Shown here piece by piece: positions 9,804 to 18,175 of a DNA stretch of 64,000 nucleotides (its first letter is position 1; every line of letters starts with the position of its first letter). The stretch is from Microvirga ossetica (GTDB lineage: Bacteria; Pseudomonadota; Alphaproteobacteria; Rhizobiales; Beijerinckiaceae): assembly GCF_002741015.1 (NCBI RefSeq), contig NZ_CP016617.1, positions 930,001-994,000 of the forward strand. Direction: 5' to 3'. The notes under the pieces are model-generated. The model had not been told where the DNA came from. It was given only the letters and a program-made list of their open reading frames with translations, and did no database searches. The position numbers and the translations under genes were made by a program.

Positions 9804-10043
9804 ATGGGGTCGCTGATTACAGCCGCGGCGCGTGCGCTCGAAGCGGGTGATCCCCTCGACGCATTGAACCGCGTCGCGATGCGCGACGATGCTCCTGCGC
9901 TCGCGCTTCGAGGAATCGCGATGGTCCTCCACGACCGCTTTCCGGAACGCGATCCGATGAGCGCGAGGTCCGGTTTGGGTCTTGGTTGTGTCAAAACGCT
10001 GACGTGTCGCTCGGTGGAGCAATTTTATGTCTTGCGAGGCTGA
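9804..10043 (+). pseudogene. Truncated copy of the DUF899-linked regulator
   Basis: The first 44 residues (MGSLITAAARALEAGD, then DAPALALRGIAM) match the start of the regulator at 6769, and the DNA just upstream (GGCGGTATTCCAATGG) also matches. Similarity ends near 9930 and the frame runs into unrelated sequence before a stop at 10041-10043. It lies divergent from DUF899 copy 2 exactly as the intact regulator lies from copy 1. It is the stub of a duplicated or independently acquired module. Confidence 0.7.
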
Positions 10044-10235
10044 ATCGACCGGAGATTCCTCGGTGCATGGGGCTGAAATTGTACAGGTAGTTCGTCGAGA
10101 TCGGACCTGTTCGCGTTTTTACACAGGCTGGGTCTGGTACAGCCTTTAAGCGTGACTTCGTAAGGGTCCGCTTCACGTTTCTATTGCGGAAGTTCGACTT
10201 AGGGAAGCCCTGTGCCAAAGGCGGACCTTTCCTGT
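9931..10235. other. No gene recognised
   Basis: About 300 bp between the truncated regulator and the DUF1214 remnant. No motif, repeat or convincing promoter was seen. Confidence 0.4.
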
Positions 10236-10560
10236 TCAAAGCCTTGCAATCACTCGATTTGCTGCACCGCAGGAGGCGTCGAGGGCCGCACTCTTTGGCC
10301 AGTAGGCACGCAGATAACGGGCTAAGTCGGCTCCCTTCGGTGCGAGCAGCCAGATCGCCCGCTGCGCCTCGGGCGCTGGGTCGGCCTGCACGTAGATCGT
10401 GAGCGAGCCATCCGGGTTGGGTTGCAGTGTCTTATTCTTGGTGCCCAATGAGTAGTGCCTGATCTCGTTCGGCACGAAGAAGTGATGCTCGTCGTACAGG
10501 GTCAGCGACCAGAACCCAACTACCGGCGGCGCCCGGTCCCTGGCGAAGGTTACTGCAAAC
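10236..10560 (-). pseudogene. C-terminal remnant of a DUF1254/DUF1214 protein (copy A)
   Basis: Read on the minus strand: FARDRAPPVVGFWSLTLYDE, HHFFVPNEIRHYSLG, GSLTIYVQADPAPEAQRAIW, then YLRAYWPKSAALDAS. This is the usual end of DUF1214-domain proteins (FWS.TLYD ... YSLG ... Y.RAYWP). An ATG at 10475 is the first inside the match, but homology extends upstream to about 10560 and then breaks, so most of the protein (usually over 300 aa) is missing. Confidence 0.7.
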
Positions 10561-10629
10561 GCAATTGCAGCAACGGGCCAACCAGGACGGCGTCGGCCTT
10601 CAGCCTCATGGTTCGTTCCTTGGATGGGC

Positions 10630-10852
10630 TCAGTTGGTCCGTTGATTCGGAGGCGGGAAGTAAATGCCGTTCGATACCCCGTCGGTGGGGCCGTAGTACC
10701 GGAAGGTCAGGCGGTAGATCGATCCTTTCGGCGTCGGCAGCCGATTGCCTTCCGGCGCGCTGACAGGCTTCTCGGCAGCGAGGTAGAGGGTCAACGAGCC
10801 ATCACGCCTGTATTCGGGCGTGGATTGCTCGTTGATCTGTGAAAGTTGGGAT
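10630..10852 (-). pseudogene. C-terminal remnant of a DUF1254/DUF1214 protein (copy B)
   Basis: The minus strand reads QINEQSTPEYRRDGSLTLYL, then PEGNRLPTPKG, YRLTFRYYGPTDGVSNGIYF and a stop at 10630. This is a second, different DUF1214-type C-terminus. The frame is closed by a TGA at about 10873, inside the 219-bp inverted-repeat element, which may have interrupted the gene. Copies A and B lie in tandem, as DUF1254 genes often do, and both are broken. Confidence 0.65.
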
Positions 10853-11071
10853 TTGACCGATCAGACAGTGTCTGATCGAATCCTGTCCGACGTGTTGGGG
10901 TGCAGGCTTTCATCCCGGCTTGACAACCCGAGGGCTTGGGCCCGACAGGCGGTCAAGTCCCGTAGCCGCGCAGCGGTGCGCCAGGGGCGCAGGGCTTGAC
11001 GGCATGGCGGAGCCCCAAGCGATCAATCATAGGCCGGGATGAATTCGGTCGGACACTGTCCGTCCAATCAA
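10853..11071. mobile_element. 219-bp MITE-like element with imperfect 31-bp terminal inverted repeats
   Basis: The left end at 10853-10883 (core GATCAGACAGTGTCTGATC, itself a palindrome) matches the reverse complement of the right end at 11041-11071 (core CGGACACTGTCCG) at about 23 of 31 positions. Just inside are further inverted segments, CATCCCGGC near 10911 and GCCGGGATG near 11034. There is no coding capacity. Size and structure suggest a non-autonomous transposon end pair or MITE; no parent transposase is in the window. Confidence 0.5.
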
Positions 11072-11148
11072 GTCCAGGATTCTACAGTTGATCAGATGCT
11101 TCTCCTTCGGGTTGGGCAAGCCCCTCACCTCATGCCTCCCCAGCTGGG

Positions 11149-11478
11149 TCATGCTGGGGCGAGCTTCAATGCCGCAATGCCTGCCACCACGAGCCCGATC
11201 CCGCCCAATCGCATGGGGTTGAGCGACTCACCGAACAGGACAACACCCAACAGGACAGTTCCTACGGCACCGATCCCCGTCCAAATGGCATAAGCCGTGC
11301 CGACCGGAAGGGCCTCCAGGGCGCGTCCGAGCAGGAAGACAAAGCCGCCGAGAAGAGCCAGGGACAGGATACTCCAGCCGAGCCGCGTGTAGCCCTGGGC
11401 ATACTTCATAGAGATCGCCCAGGCGACGTCGAGAAGCCCTGCCACAACGAGCAATATCCAAGCAAGACCCTGGCTCAT
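11149..11478 (-). CDS. Small multidrug resistance (SMR) family transporter
   Basis: A 109-aa protein with four hydrophobic helices. It has the SMR signatures AWILLVVAGLLDVAWAISMK (TM1, although the usual membrane glutamate is aspartate here), GTAYAIWTGIGAVGT (TM3) and GVVLFGESLNPMRL. The WAISMKYAQG segment resembles SugE/Gdx guanidinium and quaternary ammonium exporters. A proton-driven export role in the inner membrane is the family expectation. The ATG lies one base after the position of the original GST stop. As sequenced, the upstream GST frame runs straight into this gene. Confidence 0.88.
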   Translation of the reverse strand: MSQGLAWILLVVAGLLDVAWAISMKYAQGYTRLGWSILSLALLGGFVFLLGRALEALPVGTAYAIWTGIGAVGTVLLGVVLFGESLNPMRLGGIGLVVAGIAALKLAPA

Positions 11479-11479
11479 G

Positions 11480-12150
11480 TCACCCCTCCTGATACGCCTT
11501 GAGAAGATATGCGTCGTGGCCGGCAAGAAACGCCCGCAGCCGGTCGCCGTAATCCGGATCCACCGCGTTCTGCTCGACAGTGCCGCGCGCCAGCGGCCGA
11601 CCTTTGGCAGCGTATCGAACATGTGGAGCGCAACGAGTGTGTCGAACACGTCGAAGTACCGGAAGATCGGCGCAAAGACGGCATCGACGAGGCTGAAGCG
11701 GTCACCGGCAAAGTATGGCCCGTCGCCGAGCACCGCTTCGAGCCGGCCGAACTTTGCAATGATCCCATCCCGCTTTCCGGCGAACGTGACCGGCTCGGGT
11801 GTCGTCTCCAGAACCCAAAGATCCGCCAGGATCGTGGAGCCGAACTCCATCCAAGCCCGATGACGAGCCCGCTCCAGCGGATCGTCCGGGTGAAGCCGAA
11901 CGCCGTCCTGCGTCTCCTCGACATACTCGCAAATCACGCTACTCTCGAAGAGGACCGCCTCCGCTCCGCGTCCATCCTGGACGCGGAGCAATGGCACTTT
12001 TCCGAGCGGGGACAGCGCAAGGAACCAGTCCGGCTTATGGGCCAGGTCGACCGTGACGCGCTCGAACGGTACACCCTTCTCGAGCAAGGCGATCGCCGCC
12101 CGCTGCACGTACGGACAGAGATGGTCACTGATGAGGGTGAGCCTCGTCAT
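11480..12150 (-). CDS. Glutathione S-transferase, frameshifted near its C-terminus
   Basis: The ATG at 12150 overlaps the stop of the preceding GST gene. The N-terminal thioredoxin-like domain reads LISDHLCPYVQRAAIALLEK with the CPYVQ motif and FESSVICEYVEE; the helical C-terminal domain follows. After ALSS near 11577 the family-like ending (AVDPDYGDRLRAFLAGHDAY) continues in the +1 frame to a stop at 11480-11482, so one base has been gained or two lost. In the frame as written, the gene has no stop and joins the SMR gene, giving one 334-codon frame 11149-12150. This is either a sequencing error or a real fusion. Confidence 0.75.
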
Positions 12151-12794
12151 GACTGCGCTCCTGCCAGGGTAGCCGGAGCCTTGAGGCCTTCTACATCTAT
12201 GGCTTCGCGGACCTTCCTGCGTGAGCCGATACGCTCCATGAAGGTGCGAAGGTGCGGAAAGCCTGAAAGATCGATCCTCGCAAACCCTGACCAGCCCACG
12301 ATGGTGAACAGATAGGCGTCGGCGACGCAGAACCGATCGCCCATGACGAACGGGCCGGACGCTGCCAAATGGTCCTCCACGAAAGCGAGCCGCTGGGCGA
12401 TCTTGTCCCGCGCGACGCCCTGGGCCTGCGCACCATATTCGGGATGGAACAGCCACGGGCTGTACATCTTGTGCAGTTCGGTCGCGATGAAGGTCAGCCA
12501 GGATTGGACACGATAGCGCTCGGGCGTGCCCGCCGGTGGGACGAGGCCTGACGCCGGATTCAGATCGGCAAGATACTGGACGATCACGGCACCTTCGGTC
12601 AGCAGCGAACCGTCATCGAGGCGCAGGGCCGGCACATAGCTGTTCGGGTTGACAGTCGTGAAGTCGATGCCGGTTGCCGTGACGTGGGGTGTTCTGCGGA
12701 TGTCGACCCGTTCGAGCTCGAGCGGGATGTCCGCCTCCCTAGCGACGATGTGCGGCGACAGCGAGCAGGTGCCGCTGGCATAGTAGAGTTTCAT
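12147..12794 (-). CDS. Glutathione S-transferase (beta class, GstA-like)
   Basis: A 215-aa protein beginning MKLYYASGTCSLSPHIVARE. The cysteine at residue 10 is the catalytic residue of bacterial beta-class GSTs. LTEGAVIVQYLAD gives the glutathione-binding S/E-like segment, and the C-terminal helical domain (FVMGDRFCVADAYLFTIVGW) is complete. It is cytosolic and conjugates or reduces electrophiles with glutathione. It is first gene of a GST-GST-SMR operon (the stop overlaps the next ATG), divergent from the LysR gene at 12926, its probable regulator. The combination looks like a small detoxification and export unit. Confidence 0.92.
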   Translation of the reverse strand: MKLYYASGTCSLSPHIVAREADIPLELERVDIRRTPHVTATGIDFTTVNPNSYVPALRLDDGSLLTEGAVIVQYLADLNPASGLVPPAGTPERYRVQSWLTFIATELHKMYSPWLFHPEYGAQAQGVARDKIAQRLAFVEDHLAASGPFVMGDRFCVADAYLFTIVGWSGFARIDLSGFPHLRTFMERIGSRRKVREAIDVEGLKAPATLAGAQS

Positions 12795-12925
12795 GGAAGA
12801 ACCTTTCCGGGTGATGGGCGGCTGTTCATGGCAGCAAGGTAGGTCCTGCGCTTGTGCAAGGCCACTTGGGGTTTCACCAGTGGCACTTGCGTGACTGCAA
12901 ATGCCTGAACTGCTATTATCCGGGC

Positions 12926-13843
12926 ATGGATGACTGGAACGACTTTCGCCTGATCTTGGCTGTGCAGCGTGCCAGCATGCTGACGGCTGCCGCGAAGGCG
13001 CTGGGCATCGACCATTCCACGGCCTTTCGCCGCCTCAATGCGCTTGAGGCGAGGATCGGGGTCCGTTTGTTCGAGAGGCTGCCGGGCGGGATTTATCAAG
13101 CCACTCTCGCCGGCGAGCGCATGGCCGTGGCGGCCGAACGGATGGAGGACGAGACACTCGCTCTGGATCGCGATCTGGTTGGTCAGGATCACCGGCTGTC
13201 CGGCCGGGTGCGGGTCACGTCATCGGAAACACTCGCCTATGCGAGACTGACGCAGCACCTGGCGGCGTTTCGCCAAGTGCAGCCTGGTATTGAGGTCGAG
13301 CTGATCATCGACAATCGTGTCCTCAGCCTGTCGCGTCGCGAGGCGGACATTGCCTTGCGGCCAGTCCGGCCAAAGGAGGGCGACCTTTGGGGCCGCAAAC
13401 TCGCCGATGTGGCCTGGGCCTTTTATGGAGCACCCGCTCGTCTGGATGAAAGGGATGGCCCTCTTTCCGGTCTGGATGATCTCTGCAACCATCCTCTCCT
13501 CGGTTGGGAGGAGACGGCCGTGGGAATTCGGGCAGCCGACTGGCTTGCTCACACCGCACCGCCCACGGCCTTCGTCTACCGGACAAACAGCCTCGTCAAC
13601 CAGCTTACTGCCGCCAAGGCCGGCATCGGTCTCGCCCTCCTGCCCTGTTACCTTGGCGACCGTGAGCCTCGTCTCGTGCGAGCCTTAAGCGCTCCCGTGC
13701 CGGAACTGACAGGCGAACTCTGGATCGTCACCCATGTCGACCTCAAGGGCACGGCGCGGGTCCGCGCGTTCTTCGACGTGGTCGGCGATGGCTTAGCCCG
13801 GGAACGCAGCCTCTTCGAAGGACGGGAAGGACAGCAGGGATAG
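12926..13843 (+). CDS. LysR family transcriptional regulator
   Basis: A 305-aa protein starting MDDWNDFRLILAVQRASMLTA, with a helix-turn-helix (AAAKALGIDHSTAFRRLNAL) in the first 50 residues and a LysR effector domain (LDRDLVGQDHRLSGRVRVTS, EADIALRP, GIGLALLPCYLG). ATG 12926 fits the family start; the upstream in-frame extension is not LysR-like. It is divergent from the GST operon, with 131 bp between starts, the classical arrangement for control of the neighbouring genes. Known LysR proteins of this shape respond to small ligands; this ligand is unknown. Confidence 0.9.
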   Translation: MDDWNDFRLILAVQRASMLTAAAKALGIDHSTAFRRLNALEARIGVRLFERLPGGIYQATLAGERMAVAAERMEDETLALDRDLVGQDHRLSGRVRVTSSETLAYARLTQHLAAFRQVQPGIEVELIIDNRVLSLSRREADIALRPVRPKEGDLWGRKLADVAWAFYGAPARLDERDGPLSGLDDLCNHPLLGWEETAVGIRAADWLAHTAPPTAFVYRTNSLVNQLTAAKAGIGLALLPCYLGDREPRLVRALSAPVPELTGELWIVTHVDLKGTARVRAFFDVVGDGLARERSLFEGREGQQG

Positions 13844-13849
13844 GGCATC

Positions 13850-13971
13850 ATGGCGACGCTGGTGAGATCACGGTCGAGGTCCGGAATGAGCATCACCAGC
13901 GGATGCTGACCGTCACGGTGTCGCTAGAGATCCATCGGGCGGACCCAGAGACGCTGCCCCCACGCGCGTGA
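13850..13971 (+). pseudogene. Possible C-terminal remnant of a DUF6894-type small protein
   Basis: The plus strand reads GEITVEVRNEHHQRMLTVTV, then SLEIHRADPE and a TGA at 13969. Small rhizobial DUF6894 proteins commonly end in a VEVRD..G..VLTATVSL.V pattern. No start or N-terminus is present, so it is a fragment at best. Confidence 0.35.
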
Positions 13972-13980
13972 AATTGCGTT

Positions 13981-14010
13981 GCGAATTTCGCATAACGCCT
14001 AGTCTGGAAC
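13981..14010 (+). repeat. 30-bp dispersed motif, copy C
   Basis: Begins GCGAATTTCGCATAACGC and ends AGTCTGGAAC. Related copies lie at 41987-42017 and 42323-42352. The GAATTTCGCATAA half resembles tyrosine-recombinase (Xer/integrase) binding arms. See findings. Confidence 0.5.
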
Positions 14011-14362
14011 GCGATTTGAGGTGCTCGGAAAGTCTTCGCCGCGCCTTATGGAACGCCGCGTGCCCTCATCAGTAATAACTGCACCGCAACAGACCCTGGC
14101 TGGCACGCGAGGACTCGCGAATGCTTGTCCTGGGAGAAGCCGGGGATGAGCACCTTTCGTGACGTGGGACGTGCTCCTTGCGTGGCTCGAAGCCCCACAG
14201 CTTACGAACAAGCGGGGCAGAAGCACGGCCGGACCATCCCATTACTGGGCCTTCCGAGCAATACCCCCTAGGGATATCCGATCCTGCGAGTTGACCCTCT
14301 GACCCCAGAATGGCTGCGATGGATTAAGTTGGCAGTCGACACCGGCAACTAAACGCTACCCT

Positions 14363-14387
14363 GGAACCAGCGTTCCCCCGTCCCGTT
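14363..14387 (+). promoter_or_regulatory. EcfG-type (general stress) promoter
   Basis: GGAAC at 14363-14367 and CGTT at 14384-14387 with a 16-nt spacer match the alphaproteobacterial EcfG consensus exactly. The SDR start is 35 nt downstream. Confidence 0.7.
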
Positions 14388-14422
14388 TCTGGGATGCCTT
14401 TCTGCTTTGCTGGAGCCCAGCC

Positions 14423-15295
14423 ATGGCCGATCAGGAGAAACGTCCCGCCCCCACTGAACTGGCAGCCGATCATGATCAACCTGCTCCTGGTCGCGAAGCC
14501 GATATGCACCTGAAGCCGGACAGCGATCTGTCCAACTACAAGCCTGCCAACAAACTCATCGGGAAGGTGGCCCTGATCACTGGCGGCGACTCCGGCATCG
14601 GTCGAGCTGTCGCGATCGCCTACGCCATGGAAGGGGCGGATATCGCAATTGCGTACAACCACAGTGAAGGCGATGCGGCTGAGACATGCCGTCTCGTCGA
14701 GCAACGCGGCCGGCGCTGCCTGGCGCTCCTTGCCGACGTCACCGTGAGAGCTGATCGTGAGCGCATCATTGGAGAGACCGTGTCTCGTCTGGGCAGGCTC
14801 GACATTCTCGTCAACAATGCCGCGTATTTCGAAGGCGATGGCACGCTGCTCGATCTTGAGGAAGAGGGTCTACGGCGCGTCTTCGATACGAACATCATCG
14901 CTTACATGCTGATGGCGCAGGCCGCGCTGCCGCATCTCGAAAAGACCGGCGGCTGTATCATCAACACCTCCAGTACCACATCACTGCTCGGCAAGAAGGG
15001 CGCTTTGGCCTATTCGAGCAGCAAAGGAGCCGTGAATGTGTTCACCAAGTCTCTCGCGGACGAACTCGCAGGAAAATACATCCGCGTCAACGCCGTGCTC
15101 CCAGGTCCCTTCTGGACCCCGGCCATTGCCACCTCGGGTGAGGCGACGGTCAGGAGCTTCGGCACGTTCACAATGATGGGTCGCGCTGGCCAGCCGGAGG
15201 AGATTGCACCGGCTTACGTGTTCCTGGCCGCCGATGCATCATTTGTGACGGGAGCGTTGCTTGAGGTCAGTGGGGGCTTCAAGTCCGTTGACTGA
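14423..15295 (+). CDS. SDR family oxidoreductase (stress-type, with N-terminal extension)
   Basis: A 290-aa short-chain dehydrogenase. A roughly 40-residue polar extension precedes the Rossmann start GKVALITGGDSGIGRAVAIA (dinucleotide motif about residues 53-60). NNAAY, the catalytic serine in NTSSTTS and the YSSSK pair (Tyr197, Lys201) follow, then VLPGPFWTP and the C-terminal VTGALLEVSGG. The long polar leader is typical of YghA/YhdF-type stress-associated SDRs; the substrate is unknown. The EcfG promoter upstream places it in the general stress regulon. The DUF4336 gene follows 13 bp later and is probably co-transcribed. Confidence 0.92.
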   Translation: MADQEKRPAPTELAADHDQPAPGREADMHLKPDSDLSNYKPANKLIGKVALITGGDSGIGRAVAIAYAMEGADIAIAYNHSEGDAAETCRLVEQRGRRCLALLADVTVRADRERIIGETVSRLGRLDILVNNAAYFEGDGTLLDLEEEGLRRVFDTNIIAYMLMAQAALPHLEKTGGCIINTSSTTSLLGKKGALAYSSSKGAVNVFTKSLADELAGKYIRVNAVLPGPFWTPAIATSGEATVRSFGTFTMMGRAGQPEEIAPAYVFLAADASFVTGALLEVSGGFKSVD

Positions 15296-15308
15296 AGGGA
15301 GCCGCAAG

Positions 15309-16055
15309 ATGGCGAGCGCGACCGACCAGGATGGCACCTACCCGCCTCTTGATGTCCTCAAACCCGTGACGGAGGGGGTCTGGATCGTCGACAGTGGCCC
15401 CCTTCACGTATTCGGGTTGACGCTGCCCATTAGAATGACGGTGCTGCGTCTGTCCAGCGGCGATCTCTGGCTTCATTCGCCCACCCGATTTACAGCGGAG
15501 CTCCGCGCGCAGCTCGAGCAGCAGGGGCGGATTGCGCATCTTATCGCACCGGATGTTGCGCATTGGTCGTTCCTGCAGGATTGGCAGAGGAACTGCCCAA
15601 ATGCTCAGACTTGGGTGGCTCCCGGCCTGCAAGAGCGCAGGCAAGTGCAGAAGGCCGGTGTCAAGATCGACCATATCCTCTCCGAGGCCCCACCTACGGA
15701 ATGGGCCGGTGAGCTGGAGCAGATCATCGTCCGCGGCCTAGGGTTTAGCGAGGTGGACTTCTTCCACCGCTCAAGTCGAACACTGGTCCTGACGGATCTC
15801 GTTCAGAACCTGGAAATGGAGCGCCTGCCTGCTATCACGCGGATCATGGCACGTCTGAATGGTATTGCGGCACCGTGGGGCCGGGCACCCATCTATCTTC
15901 GCCTTGTCGTGGAGGCGAACAGACGCGAGGCGGCACAGGCGGCGGCTCGGCTCGTCGAGTGGCAGCCGGAGCGAGTGATCTTTAGCCACGGACGCTGGTT
16001 CGAGCGGGATGGGACCGAAGCCCTTAGACGATCCCTGGATTGGCTCGTAGGCTAA
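15309..16055 (+). CDS. DUF4336 domain-containing protein
   Basis: A 248-aa cytosolic protein with a metallo-beta-lactamase-like layout (VTEGVWIVDSGPLHVFGL, IAHLIAPDVAHWSFLQDW, VIFSHGRWFERDG), as in DUF4336 proteins. The usual HxHxDH zinc motif is not evident; PDVAHW occupies a similar place, so hydrolase activity is doubtful. ATG 15309 is preceded by AGGGAG. It lies 13 bp behind the SDR and shares its EcfG-type promoter by inference. Function unknown. Confidence 0.8.
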   Translation: MASATDQDGTYPPLDVLKPVTEGVWIVDSGPLHVFGLTLPIRMTVLRLSSGDLWLHSPTRFTAELRAQLEQQGRIAHLIAPDVAHWSFLQDWQRNCPNAQTWVAPGLQERRQVQKAGVKIDHILSEAPPTEWAGELEQIIVRGLGFSEVDFFHRSSRTLVLTDLVQNLEMERLPAITRIMARLNGIAAPWGRAPIYLRLVVEANRREAAQAAARLVEWQPERVIFSHGRWFERDGTEALRRSLDWLVG

Positions 16056-16123
16056 GCTGAGCTTCAGCGCGTCGGCAGCAAAGTGGCGAACTGTGAGCTC
16101 GTTCAGGGCTCACCCCAGGGTCG

Positions 16124-16227
16124 AGGGCTCTGTTGCATTAACCTGTCAAGCCACAGGATGTAGTGGCGATCGCGCGTGGCAAGCACGCTACAGATTGTGC
16201 CTCGTGAAGTTAATGCAACAGAGCCCT
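16124..16227. mobile_element. 104-bp mini-element with perfect 19-bp inverted repeats of IS6-family type
   Basis: AGGGCTCTGTTGCATTAAC at 16124-16142 is repeated exactly in inverse orientation at 16209-16227. GGCTCTGTTGCA is the known end of several IS6-family elements (IS26/IS6100 group). The 66-bp interior has no coding capacity. It is best read as a non-autonomous IS6 derivative (MITE), and it is near a decayed IS6 transposase at 17279-17972. Confidence 0.75.
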
Positions 16228-16302
16228 AGGCCTAAACGTCATCAATAATCACATTGCCAAACGGGCGCCATCCAGACATGACGGTGCCGTCGGATCCTAT
16301 CC

Positions 16303-16875
16303 TTAAGCCGCCGCCTCATCCTCGGCATTCGTATCGGCTTCCGGACCGGTACCTTTCACCGGATGCGGTGCCTTGGCCAAGTTTTGCTCAATGAGCGTTA
16401 GCGCTTCCGTATGAGTGATCCCATAGACGGCGGAGAACTCACAGAGCAGCGTCTCAAGGGCCGACTCGTAGAGCGTGCGTTCGCTATACGATGCCTCTGC
16501 CTGCTCAGGAGAACGGTAGAGATCGCGCACGACTTCGGCGACTGAGATCAGATCACCTGATTTGATCTTCGCTTCATACTCCTGACCTCTGCGAGACCAC
16601 ATGCCCCGCTTCACCCGGGCGCGACTGGTGAGGACCACAAGCGCCTTCTCGACCAATGCGGGCTCTGCAATCTTTCGCATCCCTACACTGGCAACTTTGG
16701 CGATGGGAACACGAACGGTCATCCTGTCTTTCTCGAAGAAGATGACGAACACTTGGAGCCTGAATCCAGCAACCTCCTGTTGCTCGACAGCAGTAATCAG
16801 CCCCAGTCCATGCGCCGGGTAAACCACGGTTTCACCGGTCTTGAATGCAAGAGTAGCCTTCTTGGCTGTCGTCAT
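16303..16875 (-). CDS. CarD family transcriptional regulator
   Basis: A 190-aa protein with the CarD/TRCF RNA-polymerase-interacting domain at the N-terminus (FKTGETVVYPAHGLGLITAV, then FVIFFEKDRMTVRVPIAKV) and a helical DNA-binding C-terminal domain (RGMWSRRGQEYEAKIKSGDL, VVRDLYR). CarD proteins stabilise open complexes at promoters and often affect stress and ribosomal RNA transcription. The C-terminal tail is acidic and alanine-rich. It is monocistronic, and no EcfG motif was seen upstream. As chromosomes usually carry one carD, this may be an accessory copy. Confidence 0.92.
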   Translation of the reverse strand: MTTAKKATLAFKTGETVVYPAHGLGLITAVEQQEVAGFRLQVFVIFFEKDRMTVRVPIAKVASVGMRKIAEPALVEKALVVLTSRARVKRGMWSRRGQEYEAKIKSGDLISVAEVVRDLYRSPEQAEASYSERTLYESALETLLCEFSAVYGITHTEALTLIEQNLAKAPHPVKGTGPEADTNAEDEAAA

Positions 16876-17278
16876 GGGTACAAGCTTCCTTTAGCACCAA
16901 CGCCTCTGAGCGATGGCATTTCACTGTCTCCGCTTTGAACGTCCGCGGAGACACACGATTGGACGGCAAAACTCGAAATGCTTATTGGCTTGACCTGATC
17001 AGCAAAAGGCGACCAGACACCCCTACGACCTGCACCCTCCGCATGATCGGACGACTCGCCACAAAGGCGGCGAGGCAATTTCCTGGGCGGGCTGTTCTAA
17101 TTTCTGATGAGTGTTGATCAGGGCCAGGGGTGATTACGCGTGGCGGCGTGGGCTTGCCTTACCACAAGCAAGCTCCAATTGCAAAAATTGAACCCCTAAC
17201 GACAAACCCGCTAGAGAGGGTTTTGTCCCAACTCCTCCGGCACAGGGACGAGAAAGCAGCAGATCCGACCTACCGCCC
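16876..17278. other. Intergenic region, no gene recognised
   Basis: Contains a short hairpin with T run near 17205-17225 (AAACCC..GGGTTTT). Otherwise I see nothing in it. Confidence 0.35.
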
Positions 17279-17972
17279 TCATGCGGCGAGCAGGTGAAGC
17301 GGCACGGCGAGTGACAGCTGCTGACTGCAGACATAATTCGCCTGCTGTTTACGCATCATATGGATCAACTCAATGCCACCCCGGATCACGCGGGCACTGT
17401 CAGCGGACTTGAAGCCGAGCATCGATCGCGCGCGGTGTTTGATGGCGCGGTGATCCTGCTCAATGCGGTAATTGAGGTATTGACTCTGCCGGATCCTGAT
17501 CGGCTTGAGCCTGCGTCTTGAATGGTCCTGCAGTCGGCTCTCGGCATCACACAATAGGATGGTTTCCCGATTGGTCTGGCTCCTATTGATGCGAATCCGC
17601 TCGGGTCGGCATGCCGCTTCAGGGGTCTGGTTAAGAAGCGTTCGGCAGCCACCAAGTTGCGTTGTTCGCTGAATCAGAGCTCGACCGTGTCGCCATTGCT
17701 ATCGATGGCTCGGTAGAGATACATCCATCGCCCGCGAACTTTGATATCTTATCCACATGCCATTTTCGACTGACTGGTCGCTTTCGTCTATTGGACTGCT
17801 CCAGCAACTCGGATGAGTACCGGACCACCCAGCAACCGACCGTAGCATGATCCGCGGAGATGCCTCGCTCGGCCATTCTCTCCTCGAGATTTCGGAGGCC
17901 AAGGTTGTAAGCGAGGTACCACCGCACGCAGAAAAGGATTACCGATCGATCGCATTGCTTGCCCTTGAACAT
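17279..17972 (-). pseudogene. IS6 family transposase, degraded
   Basis: Pieces of the IS6 DDE transposase appear in order in different frames: FKGKQCDRSVILFCVRWYLA, then SRKWHVD, then YLYRAIDSNGDTVEL followed by an in-frame TGA where tryptophan is expected, then CDAESRLQDHSRRRLKPIRI, YRIEQDHRAIKHRARSMLGF and IHMMRKQQANY. At least two frameshifts and one stop interrupt it. No flanking inverted repeats of the GGCTCTGTTGCA type remain. It is a dead copy. Confidence 0.85.
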
Positions 17973-18112
17973 CTTGCTTCACCCTTTCTCGCCAGAACAA
18001 GCCATAGGTCGCGATAGGAGAGAAAGGGTCGCTATAGAACCGACCATACCCTGCACGGGCTCTTCTGCTGATCGGTGTTGGCCATCTCATTTGCGCTGCC
18101 AAAGGCGCGGTG

Positions 18113-18137
18113 GGAACCTGCGCCACAGTGTGACGTT
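18113..18137 (+). promoter_or_regulatory. EcfG-type (general stress) promoter
   Basis: GGAAC at 18113-18117, 16-nt spacer, CGTT at 18134-18137: an exact match. The phosphatase start is 38 nt downstream. Confidence 0.7.
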
Positions 18138-18175
18138 TGCACATGGCTTACCGCCGCAAGGTTGAGGGTCAGTAG

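Larger units (their letters stand above)
13844..14362. other. Intergenic region before the SDR gene
   Basis: Holds the DUF6894-like fragment and repeat motif C (13981-14010). From 14011 to 14362 I see nothing further. Confidence 0.4.
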
